From Pseudomonas frederiksbergensis (lineage in GTDB: Bacteria; Pseudomonadota; Gammaproteobacteria; Pseudomonadales; Pseudomonadaceae), in contig NZ_CP018319.1 in NCBI RefSeq assembly GCF_001952935.1, positions 3,130,501 to 3,194,500 on the forward strand: 64,000 nt of DNA, given 5' to 3'. The position numbers and the translations under genes were made by a program. Shown in pieces: positions 8,549 through 17,357 of this stretch. Numbering within the stretch: position 1 is the first letter of the stretch; every line of letters begins with the position of its first letter. The notes beneath the pieces are model-generated. The model did not search any database. It had not been told where the DNA came from and was given only the letters and a program-made list of their open reading frames with translations.

Positions 8549-9296
8549 AAGCGAAACCATTCAGATCGACATCGACGATGAACAGATGATCGGGACTTTT
8601 CTCAGCCCCAAATCAAAAGTGCCCGGCGTGCTCTTTGTACACGGTTGGGGCGGCAGCCAGGAGCGGGACCTGGAACGGGCCAAAGGCATCGCCGGTCTGG
8701 GTTGCGTGTGCCTGACGTTCGACTTGCGCGGGCACGCCGGCGGGACCGGTATTGCGCTCAATCGAGTCACCCGCGAAGACAATCTGCGCGACCTGCTGGC
8801 GGCGTATGACCGCTTGCTCGCGCACCCGGCGCTCGACACCTCGGCGATTGCCGTGGTCGGCACCAGTTATGGCGGTTACCTGGCCTCGATCCTGACCTCA
8901 TTGCGCCCGGTGCGCTGGTTGGCGCTGCGGGTGCCGGCGCTGTATCGCGATGATCAATGGCACACGCCCAAACGTGAACTGGACAAGCTCGATCTACGTG
9001 ATTACCGCAGCACGCTAGTGCGCGCCGACAGCAATCGTGCGCTGCACGCGTGTTCGCAATTTACCGGGGATGTGCTGCTGGTCGAATCCGAGACCGACGA
9101 CTATGTGCCCCACGCGACCATCATGAGTTACCGTGCGGCCTGTCAGCAGACTCACTCGCTGACCCACCGGATTATCGACGGCGCCGATCACGCCTTGAGC
9201 GAGCCTGTTTCGCAACAGGCGTACACCTCGATTTTGGTGGGCTGGATCACCGAGATGGTGGTGGGCGAGCGATTGAGCATTATCCAATCGACGTAA
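8538..9296 (+). CDS. Alpha/beta hydrolase, cytoplasmic
   Basis: The 252-residue protein shows the strand-loop HGWGGS (about 36-41), the nucleophile elbow GTSYGG (Ser at about 110), an Asp in SETDDYVP and a His in DGADHALS near the C-terminus. This is a full hydrolase triad of the dipeptidyl-peptidase / acyl-esterase type. There is no signal peptide. It overlaps the DUF3182 gene by 11 bp, so a shared function is likely. Substrate unknown. It is followed after 44 bp by the end of the convergent ybhN gene, and I see no strong terminator in that gap. Confidence 0.82.
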   Translation: MTARSETIQIDIDDEQMIGTFLSPKSKVPGVLFVHGWGGSQERDLERAKGIAGLGCVCLTFDLRGHAGGTGIALNRVTREDNLRDLLAAYDRLLAHPALDTSAIAVVGTSYGGYLASILTSLRPVRWLALRVPALYRDDQWHTPKRELDKLDLRDYRSTLVRADSNRALHACSQFTGDVLLVESETDDYVPHATIMSYRAACQQTHSLTHRIIDGADHALSEPVSQQAYTSILVGWITEMVVGERLSIIQST

Positions 9297-9340
9297 GTTT
9301 GGCGGTGGATTCTTCGCGGGCAAGTCGGGTCGCGATGGCG

Positions 9341-10327
9341 TCATCCCGGCTTCTTCTCGATCCGCAACGACTTGGCCTTGGCTTCCACGATCAGGTACAT
9401 CACCAGGGTAATCAGTAGCGGCAAGATGAAATAGATCGCTCGATAGGCCAGCAATCCGGCCACCAGGCTGCCTCGGGACGCTTCATGTTGCAGCAGCGCC
9501 ACAAACACCGCCTCAAGCACGCCGAGCCCGGCAGGTATGTGCGTGATGACCCCGGCAATCGCGCTGATCAGCAACACCCCGAGCACCAGCGGGTAATCGA
9601 GCTTGCTCGGCAGCAAGGTGAAAATCACCGCCGCCATCAGCGACCAGTTCAGCGCCCCGAGGGCCAGTTGCAGCACCGCCATGCGCAACGACGGCAGGTT
9701 GATTTCCACCCCGCGTATCGCCCACTCCCGCCGCCTGGAAAACTGACACGCGGCCAGATAGCACGCGCTCAACACCAGCAACAACACGCCCACACCTTGC
9801 AACGCACCGGTGCTCAGCTTCCAGCCTGGCGGCATTCGCACCAGTCCGCTGCTGAACACGGCACCGGCAATCACCATGTAACCGAACCAGTTCGTCGCGA
9901 GGCTCAACCCGAGAATTTTCGCGATGTTGCCCTTGCTCACCCCGAGTCGCGAATACAGCCGATAACGCATGGCAACACCGCCGACCCAAGCGCTCAGATT
10001 GAGGTTGAAGGCATAGCTGATAATCCCCACCGGCAAGATCTGCTTCCACGTCAGGTCCTGGCGAATGTAAGTACGGCCGATCAGGTCGAAACAGGCGTAG
10101 ACCAGAAAACTCACCACGGTCAGAGCGGACGCGATGATCAGCGTGCGCGCCTTGAACTCGGTGAGGTTGTGGAACACTTCATCCCATTCGATGCGCTGGG
10201 CAAGCATCGTGAACAGGACGATCAGCGCCAGGAAAAACAGCATGGTCAGAGGCCGTTTCCAGCGGCTCCAGCGGGATTTGCGCGGCGTTTCGGCATGGGT
10301 CGCCGGTTGCGTATCAGAGTGGCTCAT
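9341..10327 (-). CDS. ybhN: YbhN-like membrane protein (lysylphosphatidylglycerol synthase transmembrane-domain family)
   Basis: This 328-residue protein starts at the ATG at 10327, whose A is the last base of the clsB TGA (TGATG). It has about eight hydrophobic segments, starting with MLFFLALIVLFTMLA, and family motifs such as NLNLSAWVGGVAMRYRLYSRLG. It corresponds to the flippase-like membrane half of MprF/LPG synthase without the catalytic domain (UPF0104). In E. coli the order is ybhP-clsB-ybhN, exactly as here, so an inner-membrane role in handling phospholipid made by or for ClsB is a reasonable inference, not shown by sequence. The frame is open for 56 codons upstream, but those codons lie within clsB. 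Confidence 0.85.
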   Translation of the reverse strand: MSHSDTQPATHAETPRKSRWSRWKRPLTMLFFLALIVLFTMLAQRIEWDEVFHNLTEFKARTLIIASALTVVSFLVYACFDLIGRTYIRQDLTWKQILPVGIISYAFNLNLSAWVGGVAMRYRLYSRLGVSKGNIAKILGLSLATNWFGYMVIAGAVFSSGLVRMPPGWKLSTGALQGVGVLLLVLSACYLAACQFSRRREWAIRGVEINLPSLRMAVLQLALGALNWSLMAAVIFTLLPSKLDYPLVLGVLLISAIAGVITHIPAGLGVLEAVFVALLQHEASRGSLVAGLLAYRAIYFILPLLITLVMYLIVEAKAKSLRIEKKPG

Positions 10328-11610
10328 CAGGTGTCGCTCCCGGCGGAATGGGAAAAGGGTTTCAGGCGCGGCTTGTGCGCCGGCAGCCAACCGGCCCAGG
10401 CCGGGAAGTGCCGCAGGAAGTGAAACACCAGAAAGCCGACGGTCATGTGCCAGAGCCGCCCGCGAGGGGACTTGTCCGCGGACATGACCTTGCAATGGTT
10501 TTTACTCAGGTATTCGAGGCGCTCGTACAGATCGCGGTTGAAGGTGCGATCGCGGATCAACACATTGGCTTCCAGGTTCAAGGACAGGCTCAGGGGGTCG
10601 AGGTTGCTCGAACCGACCGTGCTCCAATCCTCATCCACCAGCGCGACTTTACCGTGCAGCGGACGGTCGCAATATTCGTAAATCTTTACGCCGGATTCGA
10701 GCAGGTAGTCATAGGTCATGCGCGCGGCGAGTTTGGCCGCCAGCAGATCGGGCTGGCCTTGCAGGATCAGCCGCACATCGACACCACGACGTGCCGCGTT
10801 GCGGATCTCGCGCAGCAGGCGATAGCCCGGAAAGAAGTAGGCATTGGCGATCACCACCCGACGCTGGGCACTGCGCAGCACCTGTCGGTAAACCTCTTCG
10901 ATGTCGGTCGGATGCTCGCCGTTGTCGCGGTACACCAGGCGAACCTGGCCGTCATGATCGGTGAACGCCAGCTCTGAGCGCCGTTGCCGGCGTCGTTGCC
11001 ACCAGTATTTGGCGCGAGCCGGGCGACCGCTTTGCAGCAAGGCGAAGTGATGGATGTCGGCCACCGCCGGGCCTTGCACTTCAACGGAATAATCCTGCTT
11101 GGCCTCAGGGCCGAAGTCAGCCAAATGGTCGGCCGAAAAGTTGATACCGCCGATGAAGGCAATCGTGCCGTCGACCACCACGATCTTGCGGTGCAGACGT
11201 CGGAACCAGTTGGTGCGGATGCCCAGATGTTTGGGCGCCGGGTCGAAAATCTGGATGCGTACGCCCGCCTCGCTCAAGGTACTGAGGTATTGCGTGCTCA
11301 GTTCACCGCAGCCAAAACCGTCGAGACTGGCGGTGATTCGCACACCGCGTTGAGCAGCGGCAATCAGCACTTCCTGCAGCTCATTACCGACCTTGTCCTC
11401 AAACACAATGAAGGTTTCCAGGAGAATTTCAGTCTTGGCCTGACGCATGGCTTCGAACACCCGAGGGAAATATTCTTCGCCGTTTTCCAGCAGCTCTACG
11501 CGGTTGTTGCCTTGCCAGCCATATTCGACGTCGACCACACCCGGCTCACGGATCGGCGGAGTTGTGGATAAGTGTTCCACGTTGGTTTTATCCATCGATG
11601 GGGTGCTCAT
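10327..11610 (-). CDS. clsB: Cardiolipin synthase B (phospholipase D superfamily)
   Basis: The 427-residue protein has two HKD motifs, [16 protein letters not shown] (first half) and [18 protein letters not shown] (second half), spaced as in bacterial cardiolipin synthases of the ClsB type. It lacks the two N-terminal membrane helices of ClsA. It catalyses transfer of a phosphatidyl group, typically between two phosphatidylglycerols, at the inner membrane. The start at 11610 overlaps the end of ybhP by 4 bp (ATGA), and its stop overlaps the ybhN start by 1 bp, so the three genes are one operon. Length and motifs agree with the family. Confidence 0.92.
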   Translation of the reverse strand: MSTPSMDKTNVEHLSTTPPIREPGVVDVEYGWQGNNRVELLENGEEYFPRVFEAMRQAKTEILLETFIVFEDKVGNELQEVLIAAAQRGVRITASLDGFGCGELSTQYLSTLSEAGVRIQIFDPAPKHLGIRTNWFRRLHRKIVVVDGTIAFIGGINFSADHLADFGPEAKQDYSVEVQGPAVADIHHFALLQSGRPARAKYWWQRRRQRRSELAFTDHDGQVRLVYRDNGEHPTDIEEVYRQVLRSAQRRVVIANAYFFPGYRLLREIRNAARRGVDVRLILQGQPDLLAAKLAARMTYDYLLESGVKIYEYCDRPLHGKVALVDEDWSTVGSSNLDPLSLSLNLEANVLIRDRTFNRDLYERLEYLSKNHCKVMSADKSPRGRLWHMTVGFLVFHFLRHFPAWAGWLPAHKPRLKPFSHSAGSDT

Positions 11611-12404
11611 AGCTCGATCTCCACCGATAGCGGTGCATGGTCGGAAAGGTGTGACCAGGGCCGCGCGGCCAGCACTTGCGGCCGACTGGCCTTGAGGTTG
11701 CGCACATAGATGCGGTCAAGGCGCAACGCCGGAAAGCGCGCTGGAAAACTGCGCGCCGGTTTGCCGTGGAGTTCGGCGAAAACCTCCCGTAGACCGCTGG
11801 GTTTGAGCAGCGCGTCGGCACGCTGGCGCCAATCGTTGAAGTCACCGGCAACGATCACCGGGGCATCGCTGGGCAGTTCTTCGAGGCGCCGGGCCAGCAA
11901 CTTGAGCTGTTCGGTGCGGTGGGTTTCGCGAAGGCCCAGATGCACACAAATGGCATGCACTTCCTGGCCGTCACCGGGCAGGCGCAGCACGCAATGCAGG
12001 ATGCCGCGGTTTTCGTGACCGCTGATGGACACGTCGAGGTTGTCATGGCGAATGATCTGGAATTTCGACAGCAGTGCATTGCCGTGATCGCCCGCCGGAT
12101 AGACCGCGTTGCGCCCATAGGCAAACTGCGGCCAGAGGGTGTCGGCGAGGAATTCGTATTGCGGCATCGCCGGCCAATTGGTGTAGCGCTGAGGGTGATG
12201 CTCGTGGGTGCCGTGGACTTCCTGCAAAAACACCACGTCAGCGGACACGCTGCGCACCGCTTCGCGCAGTTCCGGCAGGATAAAGCGCCGGTTGAGCGCG
12301 GTGAACCCCTTGTGCGTATTGACCGTCAGCACCGTGAAGCGGCGCACGGCGGTGATGATGGGGGGCTGTTCATCGCGAGGGCCGACCTGTTCGGGAATGC
12401 TCAT
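11607..12404 (-). CDS. ybhP: Endonuclease/exonuclease/phosphatase family protein YbhP
   Basis: The 265-residue protein shows the EEP-fold motifs in order: TVNTHKGF (about 26-33), VFLQEVHG with the metal-binding Glu, GDFNDWR, and the C-terminal [11 protein letters not shown] with the catalytic Asp-His. The family includes DNase I-like nucleases and phospholipid or inositol phosphatases. Position directly upstream of clsB, as in E. coli, points to a lipid-related phosphodiesterase rather than a nuclease, but this is inference. It overlaps the DUF72 gene by 4 bp and clsB by 4 bp. No signal peptide is present. Confidence 0.85.
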   Translation of the reverse strand: MSIPEQVGPRDEQPPIITAVRRFTVLTVNTHKGFTALNRRFILPELREAVRSVSADVVFLQEVHGTHEHHPQRYTNWPAMPQYEFLADTLWPQFAYGRNAVYPAGDHGNALLSKFQIIRHDNLDVSISGHENRGILHCVLRLPGDGQEVHAICVHLGLRETHRTEQLKLLARRLEELPSDAPVIVAGDFNDWRQRADALLKPSGLREVFAELHGKPARSFPARFPALRLDRIYVRNLKASRPQVLAARPWSHLSDHAPLSVEIEL

Positions 12405-13326
12405 GACAGCACTCCTTCGGCGGCCCGTTCACCGGGGCGGGTGGCGAGGTCTTTATCCAGGTGAAAGCGCTCCAGCAAGCGGCGGGCATCGAAGGGCGCG
12501 CGGACCTTGATGTCGTTGTCAAAGTAGCAAAACACCTCACGGGATTTGCGCGCCTTGGGCTTTTGCCGGGGGGCGATCAGCTGCGGGTCGGGCGGTTGCC
12601 GGCCGTGGTGCCAAGCCTCGATCCGGTCGCCCCAGCGTTTCAGTGCTTCGGGGGTGTAACCGCTGGCATAGAGTTCTTCGGCACCGTGCAGGCGCAGGTA
12701 AACGAAGTCGCTGGTGAGGTCCTCGCGGTACGGCCATTTACCGGCGGTGTCAGCGATAACCAGCGCAGCATTGTGGCGTTTGAGCAGGCGGATGAAGGCG
12801 GGGTCGACGAAGCTCTCGTTTCTGATTTCTATGGCATGGCGCAAAGGCTTTTTTCCATAGGCCTTCAGGCTGGCGTGACCGTTCAGGTGCGAATCATGCT
12901 GGCGGGCGAGGGCGGCGGCCTCTTCGGTGTTGCGGGGCAACTGCTCCAGAAAGGTCTCGAACAACTCGGCATTGAATTTGAAGTTGGGCGGGAATTGCCA
13001 GAGGATCGGGCCGAGTTTTTCCTTGAGTTCCAGCACCCCCGACGCAAAGAAATTCGCCAAGGGTTTATGGATGTCTCGCAGTCGCCTGATGTGGGTGATG
13101 AAGCGCGGGGCTTTGACGCTGAAAACGAAGCCCCTCGGGGTTTCGGCGTACCACTGGGCATACCGTTCCGGCCGTTGCAGGGCGTAAAACGATCCATTGA
13201 TTTCGATGCTGTTGACGGCCCGTGAAGCGAATTGCAATTCGCGCTTGTGGGTCAGCCCCTTCGGGTAGAACTCCCCCGCCAGGGCGTGTAGCGCCAGCCT
13301 GAAATGCCGATGTGGATCGCCGCCAT
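12401..13326 (-). pseudogene. DUF72 (YecE-like) protein with an N-terminal frameshift
   Basis: The natural start is the ATG at 13326, with GGGAGG just upstream. It gives MAAIHIGISGWRYTPWRG, the standard opening of DUF72 proteins, but then runs into a stop at 13252-13254. From about 13277 down to 12401 the family sequence continues in another frame (EFYPKGLTHKRELQFAS ... SIEINGSFYALQRPERY ... LWQFPPNF ... KSREVFCYFDNDIK). The break falls on a run of five G on the minus strand (C at 13273-13277). One extra G would restore WRGEFYPKGL. All other parts look intact. It is either a real frameshift or a homopolymer error. DUF72 proteins have a TIM-barrel-like fold with no firm biochemical role. The gene heads the ybhP-clsB-ybhN operon. 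Confidence 0.85.
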
Positions 13327-13443
13327 GTCGCCTCCCGTCTAATGGTCTTCGGACCGCCCTGTCTTTTGATGACTGCGCGGCAGGCGAGAAAGTTTCGACG
13401 GGGCTACGGACGGTACACGCTCGACAAAACACCGCAGATCAAA

Positions 13444-13532
13444 TGTGGGAGCGGGCTTGCTCGCGAAAGCGGTGTGTCAGTCACATCATCGCTGGATGTG
13501 CCGCCGCCATCGCGGGCAAGCCCGCTCCCACA
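13444..13532. repeat. REP pair, family A
   Basis: TGTGGGAGCGGGCTTGCTC at 13444 and its inverse, with small differences, ending at 13532, form a paired palindromic element (REPIN-like). It lies between the DUF72 gene's promoter and the MFS gene's end. Confidence 0.85.
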
Positions 13533-13538
13533 GGGGCA

Positions 13539-14750
13539 TCAGTGGCCTGTGACTACTCGGGTTAAACCTTCAACCGATTCGGCATATGCCGGACCTAATC
13601 GATCAAGACGACCGCTCCACGCGGTCAGCGCCAACGCCACCAACACCACCAGACCCCCGATCCACGCGGTGTGGATCAAGCCCATGTGAGCAACGATCAA
13701 GCCACCGCCCCACGCGCCACCGGCGATGCCGAGGTTGAACGCTGCGATGTTCAGGCCCGACGCTACGTCCACCGCATGCGGGGTGTGATGTTCGGCCTGG
13801 CGCACCACGTAAACCTGCAGGCCCGGCACGTTGCCGAACGCAACCGCACCCCAGACCAGCACGGTCGCCAGGGCCAGCCATGGGTTGCCGGCGGTAAAGG
13901 TCAGTAGGAACAACACGGCGGCAAGCAGGGCGAAGATGATTTTCAGGGCGCTGATCGGGCCGCGTTTGTCCGCCAGTTTGCCGCCCCAGATGTTTCCGAC
14001 GGCCACCGAGATGCCGTAGACCAGCAACACCAGGCTGACGGTGCTGGCGCTGAAGCCGGAAATGTCCTGAAGAATCGGTGCCAGGAAGGTGAACGCGATG
14101 AATGAGCCGCCGTAACCGACCGCGGTTATGGCGTACACCAGCAGCAAACGGGGTTGCTTGAGCACCTGCAATTGCTGCAACAGTGAAGCGGGTTTGCTGT
14201 GGGCAATGTTTTTCGGCACGTAAAGCAGGCTGCCGATGAACGCAATCACCCCCAGCGCAGACACCGCGAGGAAGGTTTCACGCCAGCCGAAATGCTGACC
14301 AATGAACGTCCCTAGTGGCACGCCGGTCACCAAGGCCACCGTCAGGCCGGTGAACATGATGGCGATCGCGCTGGCGGCTTTCTCTTTCGGCACGAGGCTG
14401 GTGGCGATGGTCGAGCCAATCGAAAAGAACACCCCGTGGGCCAGACCGGTAACGATCCGCGCAATGATCAGTGACTCGTAACTCGGCGCTTTCCAGGCCA
14501 GCAGGTTACCCAGGGTGAACAGCACCATCAGCGACAACAGCAGCAGTTTGCGCGGGACTTTGCCGGTGAGGGCGGTCAGCACCGGGGCGCCAATGGCAAC
14601 GCCCAATGCGTAGAGACTGACCAGCAGGCCGGCGGACGGCAGGCTGACGCCAAGGTCGGCGCCGATGGTGGGTAACAGGCCAACGATGACGAACTCGGTC
14701 GTCCCGATGGCGAAGGCGCTGAGGGTCAGCGCGAGCAAGGCAATGGGCAT
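13539..14750 (-). CDS. MFS transporter, DHA1 family (AraJ/sugar-efflux type)
   Basis: The product has 403 residues from the ATG at 14750 (GGAG 8 bp upstream); longer starts lack a ribosome site. There are twelve hydrophobic segments. The opening ALTLSAFAIGTTEFVIVGLLP is typical of the drug-H+ antiporter-1 / arabinose-efflux (AraJ, YdhP) subfamily, and the loop 2-3 motif appears as LTGKVPRK. The inner-membrane protein is presumed to export a small molecule by proton antiport; the substrate is not predictable. It is monocistronic. Family A REP DNA sits immediately after its stop and family C REP DNA upstream. Confidence 0.85.
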   Translation of the reverse strand: MPIALLALTLSAFAIGTTEFVIVGLLPTIGADLGVSLPSAGLLVSLYALGVAIGAPVLTALTGKVPRKLLLLSLMVLFTLGNLLAWKAPSYESLIIARIVTGLAHGVFFSIGSTIATSLVPKEKAASAIAIMFTGLTVALVTGVPLGTFIGQHFGWRETFLAVSALGVIAFIGSLLYVPKNIAHSKPASLLQQLQVLKQPRLLLVYAITAVGYGGSFIAFTFLAPILQDISGFSASTVSLVLLVYGISVAVGNIWGGKLADKRGPISALKIIFALLAAVLFLLTFTAGNPWLALATVLVWGAVAFGNVPGLQVYVVRQAEHHTPHAVDVASGLNIAAFNLGIAGGAWGGGLIVAHMGLIHTAWIGGLVVLVALALTAWSGRLDRLGPAYAESVEGLTRVVTGH

Positions 14751-14873
14751 GACTGCAACTCCGGTGGATTGATTGATGGAGCGCAGTGTCGGGGTTTGGG
14801 TTATGCGGAAAAATAGGGGGATGGGCATTTGATATTTGCCTTGCGCGCAAAGATCACCTCGGGCTGAAAATTA

Positions 14874-15010
14874 CCTGTGGCGAGGGGGCTTGCCCCCGTT
14901 GGGCTGCGGAGCGGCCCCAAAACCCGTCAATCGGTATTCTCCAGATACACCGCGAACAATGGGTTTACGCCTGCTTCGCAGTCGAACGGGGGCAAGCCCC
15001 CTCGCCACAG
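14874..15010. repeat. REP pair, family C
   Basis: CCTGTGGCGAGGGGGCTTGC at the left and its inverse complement at the right enclose about 80 bp. The element fills most of the 355-bp gap between the MFS start (14750) and the channel gene (15106). The same family recurs at 44551-44688. Confidence 0.85.
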
Positions 15011-15105
15011 GGAGTCGCATTGGCTTGCAATCTCACGGCCAAAACCGAACTTGCCTACAATTCCCCGATCAGTTCCTTACAGACCCTTTTGCAGGAGCAC
15101 CGCGT

Positions 15106-17232
15106 TTGTTCAAGTTCAAGACCGCGATACTACTGGGGGCATTGGCGATTCTGGGCAGCAACGAGCTGGAGGCTGCCGCCGCACTGCCGGGTGTGCCGGC
15201 CACCGCCGCGACACCACTGGCCCACCCCGAACCGCTGGTACAGGGTGGTTTGCTGGGGGCGATCAGTTCGAGCATTGATCAAGTCCAGGGGAAACTCGAT
15301 CTCAACGAGGACCTGCTGGATGCCTGGCGTCTGCGGGCAGACCGGGCAGCGGTTGAGGTGGATCGACTGGTCAATCATCCATCGTCCCGTTCGAGCTGGA
15401 GCGTGGCGGGGGATTTCCTGCTGTTGTCCGGTGTGTGGGTGGGTGTTTTCGCGCTGCTCTGGTTGCTTGGCGGTCTGCTCGCCAAACGTCTGTGCCAGAA
15501 CCGCCTGTTGCTGACTCGCGAGCGCGGTCAGGCGTTACTCGGTTATGTGTTGCCCTACACGGTTCCGGCGCTGATCAGCCTGCCGCTGACGCTGTACGTC
15601 AGCCACTTCCTGCAAGTGTCCGCTGGCCGGGCCCTGGCGTTGTGTTTCGCTTATGCCACCAGCAGCGGCATCTTCGCCGCGTCGTTGCTGTTGTCGCTGG
15701 TGGTGCTGTTCAACGCTGGCCACAAGCGCCGGGCGGTGCAGCTTATTCATCAGTACAGCCCACGACCGCTGTTTTTGATGGGCTTCCTCGTGGCGCTGAG
15801 CGATGGCTTGACCAGCCCGCAGATCGCCCGTCTGCTTGGCGGCAATCTCACCAGCAGCGTCGCGGTGTTCACCGGGGTGGCGGCCTCGGTCACCTTTGGC
15901 ATTCTGGTGATCAAGATGCGCCGTCCGGTTGCCCATCTGATCCGCATTTTGCCGTTGGCCCAGCGCCTCAGCCAGCCGGCCTTGCGTGAAATGCTGCGGA
16001 TCTTTTCCGGGCTCTGGTACTGGCCGATTCTGTTGATGGTGCTGGTGTCGGTGATCAACCTGATCGGCATCGGCGATGACAACCAGGAAGTGCTTCGCTG
16101 CGCGCTGTTTACTACTGTCTTGCTGATTGCGACGGTATTTCTCAGTACGTCGCTTCATCATTTGTTCAAGTCACGCAGTGAGTTGGCCGTGCGTCGCAGC
16201 AGTGCCTACAAGGAACGCTTTCTCAGCCTTTCCCACGCGTTGCTGCGCATCGCCCTGGCGATTGTGTTCATCGATGTCCTGGGGCGCATCTGGGGGGTGT
16301 CGCTGTTCGAATTTGCGGTGAGCAATTCGGTCGGCCGGGCGATCAGTGATTCCCTGAGCCGCATCGGTTTGATTTTCCTGGTGACCTGGATGGTCTGGGT
16401 GGTGTTGGACACGGCGATTCAAGAAGCCCTGAAGCCACCCGTCAGCAAACGCTCGGCGCGCCAGCCCAGCACCCGGATCAAAACCATCCTGCCGCTGCTG
16501 CGCAACGCGATCAAAATCATTCTGGCGGTGATCTGCGCGATCACCACCATGGCTAACCTGGGGATCAACGTTGCACCGTTTTTGGCCGGTGCCGGTGTCG
16601 TGGGGCTGGCGATCGGTTTCGGTTCCCAGCAGCTGGTGCAGGATGTGATCACCGGCTTGTTCATCATCATTGAAGATACGTTGTCGATTGGCGATTGGGT
16701 GGTCCTCGACTCTGGCCACGCCGGCACCGTCGAAGGCCTGACCATCCGCACCTTGCGCTTGCGCGACGGCAAGGGCTTTGTGCACTCGGTGCCGTTCGGT
16801 CAGATCAAGGCCGTGACCAATCAATCGCGGCAATTCGCCTATGCGTTCTTTTCAGTGCAATTCACTTACGACACCGATGTCGACAAGGCTATCGAGTTGA
16901 TCCGCGAGGCCGGGGATTCCATCCGCGACGATGCGTTCCTCAAGTACAACCTGCAAGGGCCGCTGGATGTGTTTGGTGTTGACAAGATGGACCTCAACGG
17001 CGTGGTGCTGACGGCACAGTTTCGCACCGTGTCGGGAGGGCAATACGCAGTGAGTCGAGCGTTCAACCAGCGTTTGAAAAAGCTTGTGGATAACAGCCCG
17101 TGGGTGCATTTCGCGCAGACTTATCCACAGCAGGTGTTGATGCCCCGGCAAGCTGTCGAGCCGCTGCAAGGCGATGAGCTTGCATCGGAGCATTCATCGG
17201 TGTTCCTGCCGGATCAGCCGCGCACCCAATAG
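15106..17232 (+). CDS. Large mechanosensitive channel, MscS family (YbiO-like)
   Basis: I place the start at the TTG at 15106, 8 bp after AGGAG (15093-15097). This gives 708 residues with a signal peptide (FKFKTAILLGALAILGSNELEA); the frame is open upstream but runs through REP DNA. A periplasmic stretch (about 30-95) is followed by many membrane segments. The MscS pore and beta domain come at about 485-560 (NLGINVAPFLAGAGVVGLAIGFG, then GLFIIIEDTLSIGDWV), with a cytoplasmic vestibule to the end. It should open on membrane tension to release solutes during hypo-osmotic shock. Length and build resemble E. coli YbiO (741 residues). It is monocistronic. Confidence 0.88.
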   Translation: MFKFKTAILLGALAILGSNELEAAAALPGVPATAATPLAHPEPLVQGGLLGAISSSIDQVQGKLDLNEDLLDAWRLRADRAAVEVDRLVNHPSSRSSWSVAGDFLLLSGVWVGVFALLWLLGGLLAKRLCQNRLLLTRERGQALLGYVLPYTVPALISLPLTLYVSHFLQVSAGRALALCFAYATSSGIFAASLLLSLVVLFNAGHKRRAVQLIHQYSPRPLFLMGFLVALSDGLTSPQIARLLGGNLTSSVAVFTGVAASVTFGILVIKMRRPVAHLIRILPLAQRLSQPALREMLRIFSGLWYWPILLMVLVSVINLIGIGDDNQEVLRCALFTTVLLIATVFLSTSLHHLFKSRSELAVRRSSAYKERFLSLSHALLRIALAIVFIDVLGRIWGVSLFEFAVSNSVGRAISDSLSRIGLIFLVTWMVWVVLDTAIQEALKPPVSKRSARQPSTRIKTILPLLRNAIKIILAVICAITTMANLGINVAPFLAGAGVVGLAIGFGSQQLVQDVITGLFIIIEDTLSIGDWVVLDSGHAGTVEGLTIRTLRLRDGKGFVHSVPFGQIKAVTNQSRQFAYAFFSVQFTYDTDVDKAIELIREAGDSIRDDAFLKYNLQGPLDVFGVDKMDLNGVVLTAQFRTVSGGQYAVSRAFNQRLKKLVDNSPWVHFAQTYPQQVLMPRQAVEPLQGDELASEHSSVFLPDQPRTQ

Positions 17233-17244
17233 CCCCACACAGCT

Positions 17245-17357
17245 GATCGTTCCCACGCTCCGCGTGGGAATGCAGCCCGGGACGCTCTGCGTCCCTTTCG
17301 TGAGCTGGAACGCGGAGCGTCCCTTGAGGCATTCCCACGCTCCGCGTGGGAACGATC
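17245..17357. repeat. REP pair, family B
   Basis: GATCGTTCCCACGCTCCGCG opens the element, and its inverse complement closes it at 17357, two bases into the stop codon of lhr. Similar elements are at 23806-23912 and 39159-39269. Confidence 0.9.

Noticed and set aside
12401..13432. Intact DUF72 gene starting at 13432
   Set aside because: The first 50 codons of that frame are unrelated to the family. The true opening (IGISGWRYTPWRG) lies in another frame with a ribosome site at 13326, so the gene is frameshifted.
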